A stretch of 64,000 bases of DNA from Ramlibacter montanisoli (lineage in GTDB: Bacteria > Pseudomonadota > Gammaproteobacteria > Burkholderiales > Burkholderiaceae_C): assembly GCF_013087525.1 (NCBI RefSeq), contig NZ_JABFCS010000001.1, positions 1,860,001 to 1,924,000 on the forward strand, given 5' to 3'. Below, in pieces: positions 54,627 through 63,950 of this stretch (positions are counted from its first letter, which is position 1; each line of letters opens with the position of its first letter). Position numbers and translations under genes: made by a program. The notes under the pieces were generated by a model that saw nothing but the letters and a program-made list of their open reading frames with translations, ran no database searches and had not been told where the DNA came from.

Positions 54627-55688
54627 TCATTGCGCGGTGGGGAACTTCACCTTCAACTTCTCCGCCCACGGCTTCAGCGCCTCCATGATCCCCGGATGCA
54701 GCGTCACGCCCTCGGCGCGCTGCTGCCGCATCAGCGCATCGCCCTTCTCGCCCGGCAGCCGCACCGGCTTGCCGGCCTGCGCGGGCCGCGACGCGTGGCA
54801 CTGGCGCGCGACTTCGTCCATCTGGCGCACGAAGTCCGCGCTGCCGCCGAAGGCCGCGGGGTCGATGATTTGCACGAACACCGTCGCGCCCCAGCCCTGC
54901 TTGGGGTCGGCGCGGCCGAAGCCCGCGAGGCCGCCGGTCAGCGCCTCCACCATCAGCGACAGCCCAAAGCCCTTGTGCCCCGAGTCCAGTCCGCCCAGCG
55001 GCAGGATCGTGCCCTTCGGTTCCTGGAACAGCACGGCCGGATCGTTGCTGGGCTTGCCGTGCCCGTCGATCACCCAGGGCGCCGGCAGCTTGCCGCCTTC
55101 CTGGTGCAGCCGGCCCGTGAGTCCGTTGGTGGTGGCGGACGTGGAGATGTCCGTGACGATCGGTGCGCCGCTGGTGGGAATGCCGGCGGAGATCGGGTTG
55201 GGCGTGAACACCGGGTCGAGTCCGCCGTAGGGCGCGACGCTGGCCGAGTTCGCGTCCGAGGACGCCAGGATCATCATCAGTCCCTGGTCGGTCGCCCGAC
55301 GGTGGAAGGCGGCCAGGCAGGCGATGTGGTGGCTCTGGCGGATGACGACGGTGCCGGTGCCGCAGGCCCTGGCCTTGGCCGCCGCGGCCTTCATCGCCTC
55401 CAGCACCAGCCACGGCCCGGGCAGGCGCCGGCCATGCCAGGTCAACGCGGCCGGCGCTTCTTGGATCACCTCGGGGCCGCCCTCCAGCCGCATGGACCCG
55501 CTCTCGATCTCGCGCAGGTAGGCCGGCAGCAGCTGCAGCCCGTGCGTGGTGTGGCCCAGGAGGTCGCCGTCGACCAGGATCTCCGCGACGGCCTGGGCCT
55601 TGTCGCCGGGCATGCCGGCGGCGGCCAGCGCGTCGCGCGCGAAGGCGGTGAGGGAGGAAGCGGCGTAGCGCGGGGCGGACTGCGTCAT
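54627..55688 (-). CDS. Ldh family (malate/L-lactate/ureidoglycolate-type) dehydrogenase
   Basis: NAD(P)-dependent 2-hydroxyacid dehydrogenase of 353 residues, unrelated to the classic lactate dehydrogenase fold. GDLLGHTTHGLQLLPAYL near residue 41, RQSHHIACLAAFHRRAT with the catalytic histidine pair, TPNPISAGIPT and LDSGHKGFGLSLMVEALTGG are typical. Start at ATG 55688; the longer frame upstream is not convincing. It converges on the tctCBA carrier, so uptake and oxidation of one hydroxy acid is a reasonable idea (inference). Confidence 0.87.
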   Translation of the reverse strand: MTQSAPRYAASSLTAFARDALAAAGMPGDKAQAVAEILVDGDLLGHTTHGLQLLPAYLREIESGSMRLEGGPEVIQEAPAALTWHGRRLPGPWLVLEAMKAAAAKARACGTGTVVIRQSHHIACLAAFHRRATDQGLMMILASSDANSASVAPYGGLDPVFTPNPISAGIPTSGAPIVTDISTSATTNGLTGRLHQEGGKLPAPWVIDGHGKPSNDPAVLFQEPKGTILPLGGLDSGHKGFGLSLMVEALTGGLAGFGRADPKQGWGATVFVQIIDPAAFGGSADFVRQMDEVARQCHASRPAQAGKPVRLPGEKGDALMRQQRAEGVTLHPGIMEALKPWAEKLKVKFPTAQ

Positions 55689-55796
55689 GGTGGCGCAGTC
55701 TAGCGGCGGCGGCGAACACCTCGTTACGGACAAGCCCTAGCCCCCGCGCGGCCACCCACAATGGCCCACTTCAACGGCCCAGCTTCGCACCACTTC

Positions 55797-57059
55797 ATGA
55801 CCGACAACCTCTGGGCCTGGCTTTCCCTCGCCCTGATCGCCGCCCTGGTGCTCGTCATCTGGTCGATCCGGCGCCATCGCAGCCCCATCCTGCAGGTGCA
55901 GACGGACTGCGGCATCGAGCAGCTGATGCCCTCGCTGTCGGGCCTGACGCTCAGCACGCCGGTGGAAGGCAACAGCGTGCAGGTGCTGGAGAACGGCGGC
56001 TTCTACGACGTGCTGGAGCAGCGCATCCGCGCCGCCCAGCGCTCGGTGCACTTCGAGACCTTCCTGTGGAAGCCCGGCAAGCTGGGCGACCGGATGGCGG
56101 CGGCCTTCATCGACCGCGCCCGCGCCGGCGTCCCCGTGCGCATCACGCTCGACGCGCAGGGCTGCAAGACCCTGGAGAAGGACCAGGTGGCGCGGATGCG
56201 GGAGGCGGGCTGCAAGCTCAAGTTCTTCCACAAGCACTCGATCTACACCATCGGGGTGATGAACGACCGCACCCACCGCAAGATCTGCATCCTCGACGGC
56301 AGCGAGGCCTTCGTCGGCGGCCACTGCATCACCGACGACTGGCTGGGCGACGCCGAGGACCACCAGCACAACTCGGACGTCAGCGTCTGGCTGCACGGGC
56401 CCATCGTGCACAGCATCCAGGGCTGCTTCAGCGAGAACTGGGCGGGCGAGACCGGCGAGCTGTTCGTGGGCGACGAGTACTTCCCGGTGCTGCAGAAGGC
56501 CGGGAACATCTCGGTGCATGCCGCCTTCGCCAAGCCGGAGAACTCGGCGCCGGCGGTGAAGATCCTGCACCACACCGCGCTGTGCCTGGCGCGCAGGAAG
56601 ATCTGGATCCAGAACCCGTACTTCATTCCCAAGCAGGAGGCCATCGCCGCCTTCGGCACCGCCGTCAAGCGGGGCGTGGACGTGCGCGTGCTGATGCCCT
56701 CCACCAGCGGCTCGGACTCGCCGCTGGTGCAGCACGCCGGGCACTACCACTTCGAGCAGCTGCTCAAGCTGGGCGTGCGCCTGTTCGAGTACCCCCACAC
56801 CCTGCTGCACCAGAAGGTGATGACCATCGACGGCTGCTGGAGCGCGGTGGGCTCCACCAACTTCGACGACCGCTCCTTCGACACCAACGACGAGGTCACG
56901 GTGGGCATCCTCGACGAGGGCATCACGGCGCAGCTGGATGCCATCTTCGAGAAGTACTGCCGGCGCGCCGAGGAGATCAAGCTGGAGAAGTGGCGCAAGC
57001 GCAGCGTCTTCATCAAGGTCAAGGACAACGCGGCCTACCTGCTGAACGACCTGCTCTAG
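55797..57059 (+). CDS. cardiolipin synthase/phospholipase D family protein
   Basis: Membrane phospholipase-D-type enzyme of about 420 residues. One N-terminal helix (WLSLALIAALVLVIWSI) anchors two PLD domains with complete HKD motifs: HRKICILDGSEAFVGG and HQKVMTIDGCWSAVGSTNFD. The layout fits a ClsB/ClsA-like synthase that joins two phosphatidylglycerols, but with only one helix ClsA is less likely. Start chosen at MTDNLWAWL (55797) rather than 55761. It ends 7 bases before the convergent zinc protease gene. Confidence 0.85.
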   Translation: MTDNLWAWLSLALIAALVLVIWSIRRHRSPILQVQTDCGIEQLMPSLSGLTLSTPVEGNSVQVLENGGFYDVLEQRIRAAQRSVHFETFLWKPGKLGDRMAAAFIDRARAGVPVRITLDAQGCKTLEKDQVARMREAGCKLKFFHKHSIYTIGVMNDRTHRKICILDGSEAFVGGHCITDDWLGDAEDHQHNSDVSVWLHGPIVHSIQGCFSENWAGETGELFVGDEYFPVLQKAGNISVHAAFAKPENSAPAVKILHHTALCLARRKIWIQNPYFIPKQEAIAAFGTAVKRGVDVRVLMPSTSGSDSPLVQHAGHYHFEQLLKLGVRLFEYPHTLLHQKVMTIDGCWSAVGSTNFDDRSFDTNDEVTVGILDEGITAQLDAIFEKYCRRAEEIKLEKWRKRSVFIKVKDNAAYLLNDLL

Positions 57060-57066
57060 CCCCTCC

Positions 57067-58106
57067 TCACCAGACCATCACGGCCGCCTGGCCCGGCTTC
57101 TTCGCATAGCGCAGGCGCAGCCGCAGCAGGTACTCCTTGCCGGCGTCCAGGTGCACCTTCAGGTGCGCGTTGTCGTCGGTGCCGCCGTCGTCCTCCAGCG
57201 CCAGCGGCTTGCCCTTGGGGCTGGCCTGCCGGAACAGGGCCATCAGCGCGTCGGCATCGCCGAAGGTGCGGAACTCGTAGTCGCGCGTCTCGATCGGCTG
57301 GAAGCGGAAGTCCGCCTGCTGGCCCGAGCCGAGGTACAGCGAACTGGCCTTGAAGGGCTTGAGCGTCTTGATCGCCTGCGGCTTGAGCGCGGGATAGAAG
57401 GCCTTGGCCCACTTGCGGTCGCGCGCCGACAGGCCGCCCTTGGGATGCAGGCCCTTGCCGTACTTCTTCGGCTGCACGATCAACCCGGCCTCGAAGGGGT
57501 AATGCATGATCGAGTTCGGGTCCCAGGACGAGCCCTGCACCTTGTCGGCCTGCAGCTTGTCGATGATGTTGTGGCGGGGGTCGCCTTGCTCCAGTTGTTC
57601 GGCGGTGCCGCCAGCGCCTGGTACACGGCGGCTTCGTTCCACACGATGCCGGCGAAGGGGTTCTGGTGCTCGTGCGGGAAGCCCAGGCTGTGGCCGATCT
57701 CGTGCAGCGCCGTGTCCAGCCCCTCCGCGGGATCCTCGGTCAGGCTCCAGCCGAAGTTCATGGTGCGCGGGTCCTCGCGTTTCGTGAGCACGTCGGTGCC
57801 GATGTAGGACCAGGAACCGTCGCCGTCCTGGAAAGCGATGCGGAAGTCGGCCTCCCCGGCCTCGTGCACCTCGGCGAACTCCAGGCCGATGCCCAGCGCC
57901 TTCCACATCTTGAAGGCCTCGCGCACGACCTCGCGGTCGCCCTCGCTGCCGGCCCACTTCTTCGGCTTGTCGTAGAACCAGTACCGCAGCTGCGAGCCGT
58001 TGAGCCACTTGTACTGCGTCTCGCGTAGCAGCCGCGTGCGTTCGTCCGCGGCCGGCGCGGGACGCAGGTAGCCCTTGGGATAGGTGACGTTGCAGAAGCG
58101 GTGCAT
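57067..58106 (-). CDS. astacin-like zinc metalloprotease with C-terminal PPC-like domain, one frame break
   Basis: Protease of about 346 residues with no signal peptide. The metzincin signature HEIGHSLGFPHE (zinc ligands H135, H139, H145; catalytic E136) matches the astacin form HExxHxxGFxHE, and the Met-turn SIMHYPF follows about 70 residues on. A pro-region of about 30 residues contains C5. The C-terminal 90 residues (FRFQPIETRDYEFRTFG, KPLALEDDGGTDDN, HLDAGKEYLLRLRL) look like a pre-peptidase C-terminal beta domain. The frame breaks near 57600. It starts 11 bases after the caspase gene, and its ribosome site GAAGGAGAA lies at the caspase gene's end, so both form one operon. Confidence 0.85.
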
Positions 58107-58117
58107 GAGGTTCTCCT

Positions 58118-59937
58118 TCAGAGGGGTGCCAGCCCCGGGATCATTTCGCGCCGGCGCATGTCGGCGCAGTGCAGCTGCGGGTTCTGCGGCTCGGCGACCA
58201 CGCTGGCGATGCGTTCGCCGGCCCTGGCGATCAGCTGTTCGAAGTTCAGGCGCGGGCGTTTCTGCCGCGCGGCCTGGTGCAGCACGCTGCACACGCTGTA
58301 GGTGAAGGCGCCGAAGGCGGTGACGCCGTGCCGGTATTCGTAGGCCAGCTCGCCTTCGGCGCAGGCTTCCAGCATCACCGGCACGTAGGGGCCGAAGTGG
58401 TCGTTGGCGGACTTCGCGCTGCGGTACTCCGCCGCCGACGGCGTCCACAGGCTGGTGCCGCGGCCCATGCGGCGCACGCTGCCGTTCTCGCCCAGCCAGG
58501 ACTTGCGGTCGCTGGCGCGCGCGAGCTGGCGGTCCTCCTTGGCCGTGACGCGCGCGAGCTGTTGGCGCGGCAGCCACATCTGGCTGCGGCCGTCCCAGCG
58601 CAGCATGCGGTGGCGGATGTCATCGGGCGGCGTGAGCCCGCGCGCGCGCAGCGCCGACCCTCGCGTCATGCCGCCGGCATGGCAGCAGTCCAGCATCACG
58701 GTGAACTGGCAACCGTAGGGAAGCTGGCCGTAGAGCGCCGCCAGTTCGTCGTCGGTGATGCCGTCGCCGCGGCTCCAGTCGAAGTCCCAGGGCACCAGGC
58801 ATTCGTCGAGCCGGTCCACCTCGGAGTCGCGGCCGTAGCCCGGCACCTGCGCGCCGTGGCCCGCGAAATAGAAGAACAGCTGGTCGCCCTCGCGCGCTTC
58901 CTCCAGCAGCCAGCGCAGCCGCTCGCGGATCGCCTCCCCGTCGCGCGCTCGTTCAGCACCACGCGGATGCCGTCCACGGGGAAGCCGAGCTCCTGCAGCG
59001 CGGCGCTGACGGCGAACACGTCGTTCACCGGCCCTTCCAGCCGGTTCTGCGCTTCGGGATAGTCGGCCACGCCCACCAGCACCGCCTTCTGCTTGAGCTC
59101 CGGCGGCTTGGCGCGCGTGACGATGCGGGCGTGCTGCTGCGCGAGGTCGGTCGGCCGCGTGCCGGCGGCCACGGCGCGGCCGCGCGGCGCGGTGGCGGCC
59201 AAGTCCTGCCACACCGTCAGCGCGGTCTGCTCGTGCCCGAGGTAGCTGGCGCCCTCGTGGTCGGCGAAGCCGGGCAGGTCGAAGAAGGTGTCCACCTGGC
59301 GGAAGCGGCCCACCGAGGGCAGCCCCACCGGGCAGGTGAAGACGTCGTCTTCCGCGTTGAACAGGTGCCACCAGAAGCGGCAGCTCTCCAGCGGCTCGAT
59401 GCGGCCGCCGAACACCGAGCGCACGGCGGGATTGCCGATCTGCGAGCCGAAGGAGACGAAGGTCAGGTCCTTGGCCAGCGTGCCGCCGGCGACCTCGTCG
59501 GGCCGCAGCGTGTCGTAGGCGATCAGCGAACCCAGGCTGTGGGCCAGCACGATGTCCGGCTGGAACTGCTGGATCACGAAGGACAGCCGGTCGCGCAGCA
59601 AGGCGCGCAGTTCCTCCAGCGCCACCCACTGGGCGATCATGCCGGCGGTCCAGCGCACCGAGTCGAGCGCCGACGCCAGGCCGCCGCGCGAACGCAGGCG
59701 GTCGGTGAGGCCGTGGAACAGGCCGCTGGAGGAAAGCCGGTAGAGCGCCTCGATGACCTCGGGCACCCCCAGCGGCGCGCTTTCGAACAGGTCGTCGTAG
59801 CCGAGGAATTCGACGGTGTGTTCCAGCCCGGGACGCCAGGCCCCCAGGCCGTCGGCCACCGCCTGCCGCCACTTGGGCTGCCAGTCCGTCGTCTTGGCAT
59901 CGCCATGGCCGACGCCGTGAATCGCCAGGATCCGCAT
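58118..59937 (-). CDS. serine-hydrolase/caspase (C14) fusion protein, one frame break
   Basis: A two-enzyme protein of about 606 residues without signal peptide. The N-terminal 270 residues form an alpha/beta-hydrolase-like domain (RILAIHGVGHGD; nucleophile S134 in AHSLGS; possible H235 in LGHEQT). From about residue 282 a caspase-hemoglobinase fold begins (KAVLVGVADYPEAQNRLEGP). The catalytic histidine is about H361 (FYFAGHGAQVPGYG) and the catalytic cysteine about C419 (VMLDCCHAGG); DECLVPWDFDW lies between. The frame changes near 58950, between LNERATG and EAIRERLRWLLEEAR. It is first in a two-gene operon with the astacin-like protease. Proteolytic cascades of this type are known in bacterial immunity and cell death, but no such role is shown here. 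Confidence 0.88.
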
Positions 59938-59977
59938 GTCTTCCCCCTGCCGGTGGAACGGGCCCCGGCCCGCCCAA

Positions 59978-60002
59978 GATATAGAGCGGATGCGGGGCGC
60001 GC
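59978..60002 (-). promoter_or_regulatory. possible promoter of the caspase operon
   Basis: On the minus strand TATATC (complement of 59978-59983) lies about 15-16 bases after TTGCGC, in an otherwise very GC-rich gap and about 41 bases before the caspase ATG. This AT-rich patch is the best -10 candidate in the divergent region with the alpha/beta hydrolase gene. Weak evidence. Confidence 0.3.
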
Positions 60003-60049
60003 AACATCCTCACGTCGGGAGATGCGCGCGCGCGAGTGACAATTGATCC

Positions 60050-60922
60050 ATGTCGTCCATCGAGCAGCATCCCCTGGAATCCGAACTTCCCGCCGAAGCC
60101 CTGCGCGTGCTGGCGCAGGCGACCCGCCACGCCACGCCTTGCGGCGACGGCCAGCTCGTGTGGCACACCTGGGGACACGCTGGCGGCGAGCCGCTGGTGC
60201 TGCTGCATGGCGGCAGCGGCAGCTGGACGCACTGGATCCGCAACGTGGAGGCCCTGGCCGCAGCGGGCCGCCGGGTGGTGGTGCCGGACCTCCCCGGCTT
60301 CGGCGACTCGGCCCGGCCGCCGGGTGGGCAGGACGCCGACGCCGTGGCCCCGGTACTCGCCGACGGCATTCGGCAGATACTGGGCGACGCGCCGGTCGAT
60401 ATCGCCGGCTTCTCCTTCGGCGGCCTGTGCGGCACGCTGCTGGCCGCCTCGCATCCGCAGCGCGTCCGGCGCCTGGTCCTGGTCGGCGCGCCCGGCCTCG
60501 GCCTGCGCAGCAAGCGCCTGCCGCTGACCGCGTGGCGCGACCAGCCGACGCTGGAGGGCCGGCTGGCCGCCCACCGCAGCAACCTGGCCACGCTGATGCT
60601 GCACCGCCCGGAAGCCATCGACGCGCTGGCCATCGCGCTGCAGGCGGCCAACGTGCCGCGCGACCGCATGCACCGCCGCCGGCTCGCCCTGACCGACATC
60701 CTGCTGCAGACCCTCCCGAAGCTCGCCTGCCCGGTGGACGCGATCTACGGCGCGGCCGATGCCCTGTACATCGACAGCATCCAGCGCCTGGAGCCCCTGC
60801 TGCGCACGGCGCCGCGCTTCGGCGAGCTGGTGCTGCTGCTGGGCGCCGGGCACTGGGTGCCCTACGAGGCGCCCGCCGCCTTCCACCGAGAGCTGCTGCG
60901 GCTGCTCGCCGCGCAAAGGTGA
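60050..60922 (+). CDS. alpha/beta-fold hydrolase
   Basis: A 290-residue cytoplasmic hydrolase. The oxyanion block LVLLHGGSGSWTHW, DLPGFGDSARPP, the nucleophile elbow GFSFGG, an acid near AIYGAADALY and histidine in GAGHWVPYEAP complete the triad. It resembles the carbon-carbon-bond hydrolase and lactonase group (MhpC/PcaD-like), with substrate unknown. It is divergent from the caspase operon and 85 bases upstream of the LuxR/Crp regulator gene. Confidence 0.83.
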   Translation: MSSIEQHPLESELPAEALRVLAQATRHATPCGDGQLVWHTWGHAGGEPLVLLHGGSGSWTHWIRNVEALAAAGRRVVVPDLPGFGDSARPPGGQDADAVAPVLADGIRQILGDAPVDIAGFSFGGLCGTLLAASHPQRVRRLVLVGAPGLGLRSKRLPLTAWRDQPTLEGRLAAHRSNLATLMLHRPEAIDALAIALQAANVPRDRMHRRRLALTDILLQTLPKLACPVDAIYGAADALYIDSIQRLEPLLRTAPRFGELVLLLGAGHWVPYEAPAAFHRELLRLLAAQR

Positions 60923-61007
60923 ATGGATTACATTCTGGCCGGTACCGCCCCCGGTCCTCCCGCGGAGCTTGCTGCCTAACTGGCCTGCATCCACACGGAG
61001 GAACACC

Positions 61008-62357
61008 ATGTACGCAGCTGCCGAACAACGCATCCACAACGTGCACACCCTGACCGCGGGGCCGGCGCGCTGCGCGGACGACTGGGCCTGGCGCGTGCTG
61101 GAGGAGATCGACTACGGCCTGATCGTGGTCGACGTGGACTGCGAGGTGCTGCACGCCAACCACCTGGCGCGCCACGAGCTGTCCCGCGAACGCTTCATGC
61201 GCACGCACGGCGAACGCCTGCTCGGCCCGAGCGCCTGGCACACCGAGCAGATCGTGCGCGGCGTGCAGCGCGCCGCCCAGGGCCGCCGCGAGATGATCGT
61301 CCTGCGCAACGGCGACCTGTGCCTGCACGTGGCCTGCGTCCCGCTGTTCAACGGCTACGAACAGGGCGGCTCGGTGCTGCTGATGCTCGGCCGCCAGAAC
61401 GACACCGGCAACCTGGCGCTGGCCTTCTTCTCGCGCAGCCACGGCCTGACCCCGGCCGAGGAGGCGGTGCTCAAGTGCCTGTGCGACGGCCTGCGCGTGC
61501 CCGAGATCGCCACGGCCAAGGGCGTGTCGGAGAACACGGTGCGCACGCACGTGCGGTCGCTGCGCGACAAGACCGGCATCAACAGCATCCGCGGCATGAT
61601 CCAGCGCATCGCCGCCTTGCCGCCGGTGGTGCCGATGACCCTGTCGATCCGCCGCGCGGCGCATCGCAAGAGCAATGAGCGACCAGCGCCCGCTGCTGAC
61701 CCCCTGCCCGCCCCGGCGGCGGTCGGCGGCGGCCTGCGGCCGGGCCAGTCGCACACCGAGGCGCTGGCCGCGCGCGGCACCGAGCGCACCTTCCGCAAAG
61801 GCCTGCTCCTGATCCAGGAAGGCGACCTCGGCAGCACGCTGTTCATCGTGCGCTCGGGCCGCCTGCGCGCCTATGCGGCGGATCCGCAGGGCAAGGAGAT
61901 CACGCTGGGGATCTACGGCGCCGGCGAATACGTGGGCGAGATGTCGCTCGACGGCGGCCCGCGCTCGGCCAACGTGGAAACGCTGGAGACCACCACCTGC
62001 TCGGTGATCACCCGCGAAACGCTGCTCGCCTACATCGCGCAGGAACCCGCCTTCGCGCTGGAGATGATGGCCCGCCTGATCCGCCGCGCGCGCCTGGCCA
62101 CCGAGAGCACCCGCAGCCTGGCGCTGATCGACGTGTACGGCCGGGCGAAGCGCCTGCTGGAAGAACTCGCCGGCCCGCCCGCCGCCGACGGCTCGCGCAC
62201 CTTGCGCGAACGCATCACGCACCGCGAGATCGCCAGCCACCTCGCCTGCTCCCGGGAGATGATCAGCAAGCTGATGAAGGACCTGGAGGTGGGCGGCTAC
62301 GTGGAGAAGCGCGAGCAGCGGATCGTGCTGGTGAAGGGGTTGCCGGCGCGGTGGTAG
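61008..62357 (+). CDS. LuxR-type HTH regulator joined in frame to a Crp/Fnr-type regulator
   Basis: A single open frame of 449 codons. Residues 25-135 are PAS-like (VLEEIDYGLIVVDVDCEVLHAN). A LuxR/GerE HTH lies at about 147-202 (LTPAEEAVLKCLCDGL, VSENTVRTHVRSLRDK). A low-complexity A/P/G linker spans 222-245. A cNMP-binding domain covers about 255-370 (FRKGLLLIQEGDLGSTLFIV, GEYVGEMSLDGGPRSANV), and a Crp-type HTH ends the protein (THREIASHLACSREMISKLM). FNR-type cysteines are absent. An ATG at 61676 in another frame (MSDQRPLLTP) within the linker looks like a proper Crp start. So this may be two adjacent genes fused by base errors, or a true fusion. GGAGGAACACC precedes the first ATG. Confidence 0.75.
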   Translation: MYAAAEQRIHNVHTLTAGPARCADDWAWRVLEEIDYGLIVVDVDCEVLHANHLARHELSRERFMRTHGERLLGPSAWHTEQIVRGVQRAAQGRREMIVLRNGDLCLHVACVPLFNGYEQGGSVLLMLGRQNDTGNLALAFFSRSHGLTPAEEAVLKCLCDGLRVPEIATAKGVSENTVRTHVRSLRDKTGINSIRGMIQRIAALPPVVPMTLSIRRAAHRKSNERPAPAADPLPAPAAVGGGLRPGQSHTEALAARGTERTFRKGLLLIQEGDLGSTLFIVRSGRLRAYAADPQGKEITLGIYGAGEYVGEMSLDGGPRSANVETLETTTCSVITRETLLAYIAQEPAFALEMMARLIRRARLATESTRSLALIDVYGRAKRLLEELAGPPAADGSRTLRERITHREIASHLACSREMISKLMKDLEVGGYVEKREQRIVLVKGLPARW

Positions 62358-62376
62358 CGGCGCGGCGCGGCAGCAC

Positions 62377-63950
62377 CTACTTCACCGTCACCCAGCGCCA
62401 CTCCAGCCAGTTGTCCGCGCGATGCACCGCATCGACGTTGCTGCGCATCGCCCACGGAATCACCTGGCGGTGCAGCGGGATGTGGTGGACCTGGGCGTTG
62501 TGTTCGCGGAAGGCGGCCTTGATCAGTTCGGCGCGCCTGGCGGGATCCGCCTCGCGCGAGGAGGCAGCAGCCAGTTCGTCGAGCTTCGGGTTGTTGTAGT
62601 TCCCCCAGTTCCAGTAGCCGACGCCCTTCTCGCCGCGGGAGCGCACGATCGGCGTCAGGGTGGTCTCGGCGTCGGTGATGGACCCGCCCCACCCCAGCAT
62701 GTACATCGAGGTCTCCAGCTTTTCCATCTTCGCGAAGTACAGCGCCCGGGGCATCGCGTTCACCCGGACCTTCACGCCCACCTGCCCCCACATGGCCGCC
62801 AGCGCGACGCAGATCTCCTCGTCGTTGATGTAGCGGTTGTTGGGGCAATCCATCGTCACCTCGAAGCCCTGCGGATAGCCCGCTTCGGCGAGCAGGCGGC
62901 GCGCCAGCTCCGGGTCGTGCGGCAGCCGCCGCTCGAATTCAGGATCCTCGTACGTGCCCAGGCTGCTGGGGAGGATGGATCCCGTGGGCACCGCCATGCC
63001 GCGCATCAGGTTCGCCCGGATCGTCTCGATGTTGATGGCGTGGTACAGCGCGCGCCGCACGCGCACGTCCTTGAAGGGGTTGCGGCCCTTGATGTTGCTG
63101 TTGAGCAGCTCGTCGCGCGCCTGGTCCATGCCGATGAAGATGGAGCGTGTCTCCGGTCCCTCCACGACCCGCACGCCGGGGGTCTGGCGCAGCCGCTGCA
63201 GGTCCTGCGGCGCGGGATCCAGCACGAAGTCCAGTTCACCGGAGAGCAAGGCGGCCGTCCGCGTGGCGTCGCTCCGGATCGACACGTACGCGACTTCCTG
63301 GACGTTGCCTTCGAAACCTCCCCAGTAGGCCGGGTTGCGGCGGAAGGTGGTGCGCACGTCGGGCTGGCGCGACACCAGCGCGTACGGTCCGGTGCCGTTC
63401 GCGTTCAGGTGCGTGAACTTGGCTTCCTTGTTCTTGAAGTCGAGCGGCGTCGCCGCGTTGTTCCGCTCGCTCCAGGCCCCTTGTTCATGATGAAGATGAG
63501 CGAGGCATGCTGCAGGAAGATGGGGTTCACCTGTGGCAGCTGGAACTCCACGGTGAGCTCGTCGATCCGCTTCGGCTCGCCCATCGCGCTGGCGTATGCC
63601 TGCATCGCCGACGTCGCCGACTGGGCGCGCCTGACCGAGAACACCACGTCGTCGGCGCTGAAGTCCGCGCCGTCGTGGAACTTGACGCCCCGCCGCAGCG
63701 ACATGCGCCAGGTCGTCGGCCCGACCTGGGTCCAGGAGCTGGCAAGTCCCGGCACCAGCTCCAGCTTGCGCCCGCGCTTGACGAGTGTTTCGTACACCTG
63801 CCCGTTGATGGAATTGGTCAGGAGCTCGTTCTGCGAGTGCGGATCCATCGTCTGCGTGTCGCCCTGCGAGGCCCATCGCAACACCTGGGCCGGCAAGGCG
63901 ACGGGCAGCGCCATGCAGGCGAAGAGGAGGACGGCGCGCAGGAGCTTCAT
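62377..63950 (-). CDS. ABC transporter substrate-binding protein, peptide/nickel family, one frame break
   Basis: Periplasmic SBP_bac_5 protein of about 524 residues. Signal peptide MKLLRAVLLFACMALPVALPA, then LRWASQGDTQTMDPHSQNE, the family box VPGLASSWTQVGPTTWRMSLR and GVKFHDGADFSADDVVFS, and in the C-terminal lobe PFKDVRVRRALYHAINIE and GYPQGFEVTMD. The frame breaks near 63480 at MNKGAWSERNN, where one G is missing. No permease or ATPase genes are within the window; they may lie upstream past 64000. Start at ATG 63950, three codons after another ATG. Confidence 0.9.
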
